From contig NZ_BKZR01000004.1 of the NCBI RefSeq assembly GCF_008974225.1, positions 46,414 to 110,413 of the forward strand: a stretch of DNA of 64,000 bases. Direction: 5' to 3'. The notes beneath the pieces were generated by a model that was given only the letters and a program-made list of their open reading frames with translations, was not told where the DNA came from and did no database searches. Shown in pieces: positions 7,728-14,507 of this stretch (its first letter is position 1; every line of letters starts with the position of its first letter). This DNA comes from Weizmannia acidilactici. Lineage in GTDB: Bacteria; Bacillota; Bacilli; Bacillales; Bacillaceae_C. A program made the position numbers and the translations under genes.

Positions 7728-8202
7728 AAGCACAGGCAGTTGCGCAAAAAGCGGCTGCTTTTGCTTTATTTGCCGAGGCGGGCGGTGTTTTTCCGCGCCG
7801 GCAATCAAGCAAGGCCGGCCCCCTGCCAGGAACCAATTCTGTTTGCACGTTTGTATCCGGCATTGCTGCCCCTTTTTCTGTGTTATTTTTGCCTGGAGCA
7901 GCCTTGTTTACAGCTGTTTTGGCGTTTTCGGTGTTTTGCTTCGCTGTGCTGCTTTGTGACGATTGGTGCGCTTTTTCCACCCCGGATTTCCCGCTTTTCA
8001 CCTATACCCCTTTCTGTTCCCTCCCTGGATTTTCCAGTAGTCCTTTTTAGAGAACAAATCCATCCTCCTTTTATCTATTTTTTATAATTAAAACAGTGAA
8101 AATGTGCATTTTATCAGCGTTTGTTTTAACGATCTGCACAACTTGAATATACGAAAGCACGTTAATTTTGTATAACTTTAAAAAAGTGGTATTTTCTTAA
8201 TT
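7728..8202 (+). other. stretch without a supported gene
   Basis: About 475 bp between sinR and the slrR-like gene. A GC/A-rich hairpin (7744-7764, GCAAAAAGC / GCTTTTGC with one bulge, then TTTATTT) could terminate sinR. Overlapping open frames exist on both strands, but none has a good ribosome-binding site or recognisable domain. The tapA-sipW-tasA operon that follows sinR in B. subtilis is absent. The right part is very AT-rich. Confidence 0.6.
7744..7770 (+). terminator. probable sinR terminator
   Basis: GCAAAA(A)GC pairs with GCTTTTGC (one bulged A), followed by TTTATTTG, 17 bp after the sinR stop. Confidence 0.5.
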
Positions 8203-8222
8203 AAGAACATTTTTTGTTCTTT
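8203..8222 (+). promoter_or_regulatory. inverted SinR-type operator
   Basis: AAGAAC (8203-8208), 7 bp, then GTTCTTT (8216-8222): two SinR-type half-sites (consensus GTTCTYT) facing each other, one perfect and one 6 of 7. The site lies about 100 bp upstream of the slrR-like start and about 60 bp upstream of a TATAAT at 8284-8289. In B. subtilis slrR is directly repressed by SinR, so this fits a SinR-controlled paralogue. Binding itself is inferred. Confidence 0.55.
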
Positions 8223-8323
8223 TTCTCAAATTATTTCATCCGTCCGTACAATTTTGGCATTTTATAAAGAATCGATCGTTTTTTATAATGAACATTAAGG
8301 ACTTATCAAAAAAGGAGAATACC

Positions 8324-8667
8324 ATGATCGGGAAAAAGATAAAAGAACTCCGCCTGAAAAAAGGCTACTGCTACTCGATTACACACTGGCGGGCCGGCGT
8401 GTCGAAATCTTATTTAAGTTATATTGAACGAAACATCCGCAATAACCCTTCCCTTGAGTTTCTCGCAAAAATCGCGCGCCCGCTTGATACAACTGTCGAA
8501 TATTTGCTGCTTGATGTGCTTGCGGAAAAAACTTGGCGGAAGACACTTTTGACGAGAAGTGGATCGAACTTTTAAGGAAGGTCATTGATGAGGGGATGAA
8601 AAAAGAGGATTTCATCAAGATGAAGGAATTTATCAAGTTTAAAAACTGGCAAGATTCAAACAAATAA
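8324..8667 (+). pseudogene. SinR/SlrR-like regulator with a frameshift
   Basis: Starts MIGKKIKELRLKKG with a good AAAGGAG site and contains an Xre HTH (SKSYLSYIERN) very similar to SinR. The frame breaks at an A6 run (8526-8531) and would stop at 8575. Adding one A restores a full SinR-length product whose C-terminus (DTFDEKWIELLRKVIDEG, then KEDFIKMKEF) is a clear SinI-interaction domain ending at 8667. HTH helix 2 (YCYSITHWRAG) also diverges from the SLSELAEKAG of SinR, which may alter DNA binding. Could be a true pseudogene, a sequencing undercall, or a slippage-controlled gene; SlrR is the nearest functional analogue. Confidence 0.7.
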
Positions 8668-8684
8668 AATTGGAGGAATTGACT

Positions 8685-8836
8685 ATGGATATTGCGCACA
8701 GCCAAAAAAAGAATGGATGCTGCTGTTGAAAGAAGCGAGGGAGATCGGGATTTCCGCTGAAGACATCCGTGCTTTCCTCCGCAGTTCTGCAAAGCAAACA
8801 CAACCCAAAAAAGAAACCGGGCGGCCAGAACCATGA
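8685..8836 (+). pseudogene. second SinI-like antirepressor with a frameshift
   Basis: Begins at ATG 8685 eight bases after GGAGG (MDIAHSQKK) but stops after 14 codons. Adding one A to the A7 run at 8704-8710 continues the frame to EWMLLLKEAREIGISAED, then IRAFLRSSAKQ and beyond. This is a SinI-type helix pair ending at 8836, about 50 aa in all. It lies 17 bp after the slrR-like gene, so the order is regulator then antirepressor, the reverse of sinI-sinR. Together they look like a diverged SlrR/SlrA-like duplicate of the sin module. Confidence 0.62.
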
Positions 8837-8939
8837 AAAAAATTACCGCCTTCATTCTGTTTTTTCCGGCATCCTGATGATGTATCGGGAGCGCGCCGGA
8901 AGTATATCGTCATGTCCTTGTTGCCGGGGCATAATAAAG

Positions 8940-8967
8940 CCCCGCATGCACTTTTCAGGCGGGGTCT
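8940..8967 (-). terminator. terminator between yqkE and the second sinI-like gene
   Basis: CCCCGC / GCGGGG stem with a 13-nt loop; on the minus strand it is followed by CTTTATTATG. It may act in both directions. Confidence 0.6.
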
Positions 8968-8973
8968 CGTCAA

Positions 8974-9222
8974 TTATTTAAATTTTCTCCAATCCATATC
9001 AGATTCTTCCAGCAGTTCCGCAAACGATTTGTTTTTTTCGCGCCGCTTCCTTTCTGCCCTTCTCCTTTCCGCTTCCGCTTTTTTCTTTTCTTCCTCCTCC
9101 ACGGTCAATTCCTGCTTCGCTTGTTTCAGCTTCTCAAGCACATCGCTCCCCAGCGCATCCTGCAATCGGAGCTTTTCTTCCTGCTTTTCTTTTTTCAGCT
9201 GTGTCTGCCTGTTTTTCGCCAT
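8974..9222 (-). CDS. yqkE: YqkE-like highly charged protein (DUF3886)
   Basis: An 82-aa, very Lys/Glu/Arg-rich protein that is almost certainly a long helix or coiled coil: QTQLKKEKQEEKLRLQDA at the start and a run of E, K and R in the middle. It ends in a short FAELLEESDMDWRKFK segment characteristic of YqkE. No catalytic residues and no known function. The start at 9222 (MAKNRQ) has a weak site; the frame is open eight codons further. In B. subtilis yqkE lies between yqkD and yqkF; here the sin and xpaC regions separate them. Confidence 0.75.
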   Translation of the reverse strand: MAKNRQTQLKKEKQEEKLRLQDALGSDVLEKLKQAKQELTVEEEEKKKAEAERRRAERKRREKNKSFAELLEESDMDWRKFK

Positions 9223-9496
9223 TTTCCGCTGCCTGCAAAACCGCAAATGTGCCCGGATTTACAACGTTTTTCCGACATATGTGCAAGTTTGCAAACAACC
9301 TTCACCGCCCTTCCCGTAAATTTCCGTTTTTTTCTATTTTACCATTTCCGGCCGCATTTTTTAACATACCATCTCCTGTACAGTTTTGCAGAAATCAAAT
9401 GTCCATAAAAAAAATTGTCAAATTAGGCGCCGTTCGGTTTAAAAATCCGCGGAATCTTTGGTATAGTAGCGTTAAAGAAAAGATTTACGTGTTTTT

Positions 9497-9523
9497 TGAA
9501 TCTTTTCTTCCCGGCTTTCCGTA
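9497..9523 (+). promoter_or_regulatory. ECF-sigma-type promoter of xpaC-yaaN
   Basis: TGAATC (9497-9502), 17 bp spacer, CGTA (9520-9523): close to the TGAAAC-N16/17-CGTA pattern of Bacillus ECF sigma factors such as SigW. From memory, the B. subtilis xpaC-yaaN operon belongs to the SigW regulon, which supports the call. The -35 lies inside the right arm of a perfect 11-bp inverted repeat (9475-9485 / 9499-9509). Confidence 0.6.
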
Positions 9524-9571
9524 TTAGACATATGGCCAAATTTATCAAGAAATGTACAGGGGTGTCCAATC

Positions 9572-10213
9572 ATGAAATTTTTTATTGGCGCGGTAATCCG
9601 CACGGCCATTACCTTTCCAAGCATACTCCTGCTTTGGATGCTCATTTATTTTGCTTTCGGCCGTTTGTTTTGGCTGTCCCTTCTGCTGTCATTTGCAGGC
9701 GGTTTTTTGGTCAACCGCCTCGTGAAGTGGCTTATGGTGAGGAGCTTTCTGAAAGAACAGCAGCTGTCCAGAAAGGATTATTTGTATATCCGTAAAAACT
9801 TGAAAGAAGCCGATAGAAAAATCAAGCGGCTGCAAAAAACATTTTTTTCCGTCCGCAGCATCGGTACATTCAAGCTTTTTTATGATATGAATAAAGTGAT
9901 CCGGAAAATACATGCTTTGGTTAAAAAAGAACCGAAGCGCTTTTACCAGGCGGAATCGTTTTATTTTTACCACCTGGATTCCATGGTGGAACTGGCGGAA
10001 AAATACGCCCTGTTAAATGGTCAGCCTGTCAAAAATAAAAAAATGTCCGATCATTTACAGGATACGGAAGAAGCATTAAAGCAATTGGGCCGTGAGACGG
10101 AAAAGGATTTGTACCATATGCTTTCGACCGATTTGGACGAGCTCGACTTTGAACTGGCTTACGCGAAACATTCGCTGGAACGCAAATCTCCCTCCGGCAT
10201 GAAAGGAGTTTGA
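9572..10213 (+). CDS. xpaC: XpaC-like membrane protein
   Basis: A 213-aa protein with two N-terminal hydrophobic segments (about residues 7-28 and 31-48) followed by a basic, helical cytoplasmic domain. The XpaC family was named for a reported 5-bromo-4-chloroindolyl phosphate hydrolysis phenotype, but it has no recognised catalytic motif and its biochemical role is unclear. The stop is followed after 4 bp by yaaN/telA, the same pair as in B. subtilis, so the two probably act together in the envelope-stress response. Start ATG at 9572 after GGGG. Confidence 0.8.
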   Translation: MKFFIGAVIRTAITFPSILLLWMLIYFAFGRLFWLSLLLSFAGGFLVNRLVKWLMVRSFLKEQQLSRKDYLYIRKNLKEADRKIKRLQKTFFSVRSIGTFKLFYDMNKVIRKIHALVKKEPKRFYQAESFYFYHLDSMVELAEKYALLNGQPVKNKKMSDHLQDTEEALKQLGRETEKDLYHMLSTDLDELDFELAYAKHSLERKSPSGMKGV

Positions 10214-10217
10214 AAAA

Positions 10218-11399
10218 ATGACAGAAGAAAAACAACCGCTCTGGCAGGAACCGGCTGGAGAAAACCTTGATGACCTGCTTGCCGATCCTTTCGGCAGCCA
10301 GGATCCCGGAGACAAGGAAATACGAGAGGTGCAGCCTGCCGGGGGCCGGAAACCTGCACGCCTTGTCGACATGCTTCCGGAAGAAAACCGCGAAAAAGCG
10401 TATGAACTGGCAAAACAAATCGACCCTGCAAACCACCAGGCCGTCATTTTATACGGCACACAGGCGCAGTCGAAATTGCTGAATTTTTCGCATGCGATGC
10501 TTGACCAGGTACAGAAAAAAGATATCGGGGAAATCGGCGATATTTTAAACGAACTAATGCGCAAACTCGAGCAGGTCAACCCGGAGGAACTTGTGCCCGA
10601 AAAGAAAAACTTCTTTTCGCGCATGCTTGGCAAAATTTCCAACTCTGTACAGGAACTGCTGTCGAAATACCAGAAAACGAGCGCCCAGATCGACCGCATC
10701 AGCGTGAAGCTCGACCTTTCGAAAAAAACGCTGCTGAAAGATATCCAAATACTCGAGCAGCTGTATGAAAAAAACAAAGATTATTTCCACGCGCTCAATA
10801 TTTATATTGCGGCCGGTGAACTCAAGCTTGATGAACTGCGCACCAAAACAATTCCCGAGCTGAAGAAAAAAGCGGAAGCAACCGGCGACCAGATGGCTTT
10901 CCAGGAAGTAAGCGACATGATCCAGTTTGCCGACCGGTTGGAAAAACGGCTGCACGATCTGAAATTGAGCCGGCAGATCACCATCCAGAGCGCGCCGCAA
11001 ATTCGCCTCATCCAAAACACAAACCAGACACTGGCAGAGAAAATCCAGTCTTCGATCATGACCGCGATCCCGTTATGGAAAAACCAGATTGCCATCGCAT
11101 TAACGCTTATCCGCCAGCGCCATGCGGTTGAGGCTCAAAAGCAGGTGGCAAAAACGACAAATGAGCTGCTGCTGCGGAATGCGGAAATGCTGAAGGCCAA
11201 CACGATTGAAACGGCGCAGGAAAACGAACGCGGCCTTGTGGATCTCGAAACGTTGAAAAAGACGCAGGAAAACTTGATTTCAACGCTCGAAGAAACGCTC
11301 CGCATCCAGCAGGAAGGTAGGGCAAGGCGGGTCCAGGTCGAACAGGAACTGGTGACAATGGAAAACGAGCTGAAGCAGAAGCTGATGAATTTAAAATAA
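10218..11399 (+). CDS. yaaN: TelA/YaaN toxic-anion-resistance family protein
   Basis: A 393-aa, mostly alpha-helical, soluble protein of the TelA family (tellurite/toxic anion resistance). The first 60 residues are acidic and probably disordered. The rest is heptad-rich helix (for example LRTKTIPELKKKAEATGD) with the conserved family stretch QIRLIQNTNQTLAEKIQSS followed by MTAIPLWKNQ near residue 275. The biochemical role is unknown; TelA proteins occur with stress-induced membrane partners. Translation is likely coupled to xpaC, 4 bp upstream, and both would be driven by the ECF-type promoter. Confidence 0.88.
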   Translation: MTEEKQPLWQEPAGENLDDLLADPFGSQDPGDKEIREVQPAGGRKPARLVDMLPEENREKAYELAKQIDPANHQAVILYGTQAQSKLLNFSHAMLDQVQKKDIGEIGDILNELMRKLEQVNPEELVPEKKNFFSRMLGKISNSVQELLSKYQKTSAQIDRISVKLDLSKKTLLKDIQILEQLYEKNKDYFHALNIYIAAGELKLDELRTKTIPELKKKAEATGDQMAFQEVSDMIQFADRLEKRLHDLKLSRQITIQSAPQIRLIQNTNQTLAEKIQSSIMTAIPLWKNQIAIALTLIRQRHAVEAQKQVAKTTNELLLRNAEMLKANTIETAQENERGLVDLETLKKTQENLISTLEETLRIQQEGRARRVQVEQELVTMENELKQKLMNLK

Positions 11400-11465
11400 G
11401 CCGCTTCCGGATAATTGGACCGTTTTTCGGGCATCCTAACCCTATCTTCTTTTCGGGGGATTGGT

Positions 11466-11594
11466 ATGAAAAAACTCGACAAAGGCTATAGCCAAAAAGG
11501 GAAACCTTCAGCGGATACACCGAAACAGATGATGGCCGCGGAAGATTTGGAAAAAGCTATCCATCCGGCAAAACGGCAGAACAGCCCGCAATAA
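11466..11594 (+). CDS. small hypothetical protein
   Basis: A 42-aa hydrophilic peptide (MKKLDKGYSQKGKPSADTP at the start) with no hydrophobic segment or recognisable domain. It has a GGGGG site five bases before the ATG and is followed directly by a strong terminator, which supports it as a real gene. It may be the last gene of the xpaC-yaaN transcript. Composition resembles small intrinsically disordered Bacillus proteins; no function can be assigned. Confidence 0.5.
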   Translation: MKKLDKGYSQKGKPSADTPKQMMAAEDLEKAIHPAKRQNSPQ

Positions 11595-11600
11595 TACGGC

Positions 11601-11635
11601 AACCGGCACGGCTCATTTCGCCGCGTCGGTTTTTG
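11601..11635 (+). terminator. terminator of the xpaC-yaaN group
   Basis: AACCGGCACGGC pairs with GCCGCGTCGGTT (one mismatch, one wobble) over a 7-nt loop and is followed by TTTTTGTTT. Confidence 0.8.
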
Positions 11636-11636
11636 T

Positions 11637-11666
11637 TTGCAATCATTCGGCTTGCGGGCATATAAT
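11637..11666 (+). promoter_or_regulatory. promoter of the YqkD-like hydrolase gene
   Basis: TTGCAA (11637-11642), 18 bp spacer, TATAAT (11661-11666), about 45 bp before the start codon. Confidence 0.5.
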
Positions 11667-11712
11667 CGTATAATCGTCTTAAACGTTTATTTTAAGATAC
11701 GGAGGGATTTTT

Positions 11713-12636
11713 TTGAAAAAAGTTTTATCTTTTTTGGGCACGGCGGCGCTTTCGGCAGGCGCGCTCGGATTTTATATTTCCGAGCAGGTGATGCATATGC
11801 GCAAAAAAGACGAACACCTGATCATTGACCGCGAAGTTGCGGCAAAGCGGCTAGATCTTGAAGCATACGCGTCTCTGCCGAAAGAAGAAGTGTGGATCCT
11901 CTCCCCTTTCGGCTATATGCTGAAATCTGTCTGGGTCAAGCCCTACCCCGATTCAAAAAAATTCATGATTTTCTGTCACGGCGTAACAGAAAACAAAATG
12001 AATTCGATCAAGTACATGAATGTTTTTCTTAAACGGGGCTTTAATGCCATCCTTTACGACCACAGGCGCCACGGAGAATCCGGTGGCAAATCGACGAGCT
12101 ACGGCTACTACGAAAAATTTGATTTGAAAGCGGTTGTCGATGCGCTGCTGGCGCGCGAAGGGGAAGACATTTTTTTCGGCATCCACGGCGAATCGATGGG
12201 CGCCGCAACGCTTCTTTTGTATGCCGGGCAGCTTTGTGACCGGGCGGATTTTTATATCGCCGACTGCCCGTTTTCCAGTTTTCGCACCCAATTGATCCAG
12301 GAGTTTACACACGAGGCAAAGTTGCCTGGAAAATGGTTTTTCCCGCTTGCCGACCTTTTTGTCCGCATCCGCGACGGCTACTCGCTCCGCCATGTTTCAC
12401 CGATCGATGTGGTCGACCGCATCAGAAAGCCTGTTTTGTTTATCCACAGCGCCAAGGACGATTACATTCTGCCGGAAATGACAAAAGCCCTGTACGAAAA
12501 GAAAAGAGGGCCGAAACAGCTGTTTATTGCCGAAAACGGAGCCCATGCCCAGTCATTTAATTTGAACCGGGAACAGTATGAAAAAGCGGTTGATGAATTT
12601 TTGGAAAACATTGTCCTCGGAAACCGCAATTTTTAA
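11713..12636 (+). CDS. yqkD: alpha/beta hydrolase (YqkD-like)
   Basis: A 307-aa serine hydrolase of the alpha/beta fold; substrate unknown. The N-terminus has one hydrophobic segment (about residues 4-22) that could be a membrane anchor or signal. The nucleophile elbow is GESMG (about residue 158). The other triad members are probably the Asp in SAKDDY and the His in NGAHAQS near the C-terminus. The oxyanion region is FCHGVTENK. Translation starts at a TTG six bases after GGAGGG. It lies near yqkE as in B. subtilis but on the opposite strand from it. Confidence 0.82.
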   Translation: MKKVLSFLGTAALSAGALGFYISEQVMHMRKKDEHLIIDREVAAKRLDLEAYASLPKEEVWILSPFGYMLKSVWVKPYPDSKKFMIFCHGVTENKMNSIKYMNVFLKRGFNAILYDHRRHGESGGKSTSYGYYEKFDLKAVVDALLAREGEDIFFGIHGESMGAATLLLYAGQLCDRADFYIADCPFSSFRTQLIQEFTHEAKLPGKWFFPLADLFVRIRDGYSLRHVSPIDVVDRIRKPVLFIHSAKDDYILPEMTKALYEKKRGPKQLFIAENGAHAQSFNLNREQYEKAVDEFLENIVLGNRNF

Positions 12637-12715
12637 CGCATCCTTCCCGTTTTTCTGAACATCCGCTTATGTCCATGAATATGGTATAGGAGCATGAAAT
12701 CGGGGAGTGTCGAAG

Positions 12716-14125
12716 ATGGAAATTTATACTGTGCAGCAAGGCGATACGCTTTGGCGGATTGCAAACCGCCTTAATGCGGATCTTGCGCAGCTTTTGGCGG
12801 CAAACGGGCTCGGTGGCTCGTCGCCGCTTGTGCCCGGCCAGGCACTTGTTATTCCTGACCGGTTTTTCCAATATATCGTCCAGGAAGGGGACCAGCTCGG
12901 AACGATTGCCGCGCGCCTCGGCGTTACGGCCCGGTCCCTGATCGAAGCCAATGTGCTCCGCAATCCCGCCTCACTTTCTCCGGGGCAGGTACTTTATATC
13001 CCTTACAGGAACCATACGGTCAGAGCAGGCGAAACATTGTACGGGATTGCCCGGGCTTATGGAGTGAACCCGCAAAGTATTACCCGGGCAAATCAGCTTA
13101 CAAGCGCATCCCTTGCTGTAAGCCAGGTGCTTCGTATCCCGGCTCCCGCACGGCCGGTAAAAGAAGTCAACGCCTATACAACTTCTTTTGATGTTGCAGG
13201 CGCCGGGGAAGTATACAGGCTTGGGCATTATTTTACGTACCTGTCCCCTTTCCGCCATGCTTTCCGGGAAGACGGCAGCCTGACGCCGCTCAATGACCGC
13301 CCTGTCATCCAGGCGGCGGAAGCAAACGGTGTCCAGCCGCTTTTGATTCTCGCCAATTTTACGGAAAGGGGCTTCAGTTCCGATTTGGCGGCCCGGCTGC
13401 TCCGGAACGAACCACTGCAGGGCACGCTGATCAATAATCTTTTAACAGCCATGAGGCAAAAAGGCTACCGCGGCGTAAACTTTGATTTTGAGTATGTGTA
13501 CCCTGAAGACCGCGACCGTTATACAGCCTTTCTGCAGCGCGCCGTCCGCCGCCTGCGCCCTGAAGGCTTTCTCGTTTCGACCGCGCTCGCGCCGAAAAAT
13601 TCCGGAACACAGCAAGGGCTGCTTTATGAAGCCCATGATTACGGGGCGCATGGCGCAATCGTCGATTTTATCATCCTCATGACGTATGAATGGGGCTGGG
13701 CAGGCGGCAGGCCGTGGGCAATTGCGCCGATCAACGAAGTGAGACATGTCCTGGATTACGCCGTCACCGTTATCCCACCGAATAAAATCATGATGGGGGC
13801 GCCGCTTTACGGGCGCGACTGGAAAATCCCGTGGCACCAAGGGACATTTGCGCGCACCATAAGCCCCCAGGAAGCAGTTGCTTTAGCGGCACAATACGGC
13901 GCGGAAATCCGCTACCATCCAACGTATCAGTCGCCTTATTTCCGTTACACCGATGAAACCGGCCAGCAGCATGAAGTCTGGTTTGAAGACGCACGCAGCA
14001 TACGGGCAAAAATCAATTTGTTGAACGAATACGGCCTGCGCGGCATCAGCTACTGGGTGCTCGGCAACCCGTTCCCGCAAAACTGGGTTGTCCAGCAGGC
14101 GCTCGTGCAGGCAAGAAAAAGATGA
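12716..14125 (+). CDS. LysM-GH18 N-acetylglucosaminidase, spore-lytic type
   Basis: A 469-aa protein with three LysM repeats (about 3-47, 50-94 and 97-141, each opening YTVQQGDTL-like and closing PGQxLxIP) and a glycoside hydrolase 18 domain from about residue 155. The catalytic strand reads GVNFDFEYV, whose Glu is the expected acid/base. There is no signal peptide. LysM plus GH18 without a signal is the architecture of SleL/YaaH and YdhD, spore-coat or cortex enzymes acting on muramic-lactam peptidoglycan; B. subtilis YaaH has two LysM, this has three. Start ATG 12716 follows GGGGAG. A germination role is inferred from architecture. Confidence 0.85.
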   Translation: MEIYTVQQGDTLWRIANRLNADLAQLLAANGLGGSSPLVPGQALVIPDRFFQYIVQEGDQLGTIAARLGVTARSLIEANVLRNPASLSPGQVLYIPYRNHTVRAGETLYGIARAYGVNPQSITRANQLTSASLAVSQVLRIPAPARPVKEVNAYTTSFDVAGAGEVYRLGHYFTYLSPFRHAFREDGSLTPLNDRPVIQAAEANGVQPLLILANFTERGFSSDLAARLLRNEPLQGTLINNLLTAMRQKGYRGVNFDFEYVYPEDRDRYTAFLQRAVRRLRPEGFLVSTALAPKNSGTQQGLLYEAHDYGAHGAIVDFIILMTYEWGWAGGRPWAIAPINEVRHVLDYAVTVIPPNKIMMGAPLYGRDWKIPWHQGTFARTISPQEAVALAAQYGAEIRYHPTYQSPYFRYTDETGQQHEVWFEDARSIRAKINLLNEYGLRGISYWVLGNPFPQNWVVQQALVQARKR

Positions 14126-14133
14126 AAGGCGTG

Positions 14134-14166
14134 GCCGGCAAACGTGGAAAGCTTGCCGGCTTTTTT
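14134..14166 (+). terminator. terminator of the GH18 gene
   Basis: GCCGGCAA / TTGCCGGC, 8-bp perfect stem with an 11-nt loop, then TTTTTT. Confidence 0.85.
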
Positions 14167-14507
14167 CATGCCCGTTCCACATCGATAATGGCATCCATTT
14201 TTAAAAAAACGGCCTCCCCTGTTTTTTTAAGCAGCTTCAATTCCCTTTCCAGCGGGCGGAAATCTTTTACGGTGCCGGTGATCTCGCGGAACGACCCGTC
14301 CTCGAAAAAACGGACCGAAACCGGCGCCTGTATCTCTCGGGCAAGCTTGAGCATCCGGTTGATCTTTTCGAGATGCTGCTCATCCAGTTCAGGTTTTTGC
14401 AGTTTTCCCTGCTCCCTTTTCCGTTTTAGAATTGCCTGTTTATGCTCGGGCAAAAACATGCGCGACCCCTCCCAAAGTTTGTTTCCGCGCCGCAAATAAT
14501 CGTTCAT
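14166..14507 (-). CDS. YolD-like partner of a Y-family polymerase
   Basis: A 113-aa protein of the YolD-like family, usually encoded beside UvrX/YqjW-type polymerases and thought to act as an accessory subunit, somewhat like UmuD beside UmuC. The family features are a Trp/Met-rich N-terminal segment (WEGSRMFLPEHKQ), a charged helical middle and a C-terminal small beta domain (ITGTVKDFRPLERELKL). Its start overlaps the polymerase stop by 4 bp, so the pair is co-translated and would be induced together by DNA damage. Confidence 0.8.
   Translation of the reverse strand: MNDYLRRGNKLWEGSRMFLPEHKQAILKRKREQGKLQKPELDEQHLEKINRMLKLAREIQAPVSVRFFEDGSFREITGTVKDFRPLERELKLLKKTGEAVFLKMDAIIDVERA

Noticed and set aside
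7642..8087. Overlapping open frames on both strands after sinR (up to 120 codons).
   Set aside because: No ribosome-binding sites, no domain similarity, mutual overlap and odd composition; most likely by-products of GC-skewed noncoding DNA.
9029..9319. Ser-rich plus-strand frames opposite yqkE.
   Set aside because: Shadow of the Lys/Glu-rich coding strand of yqkE.
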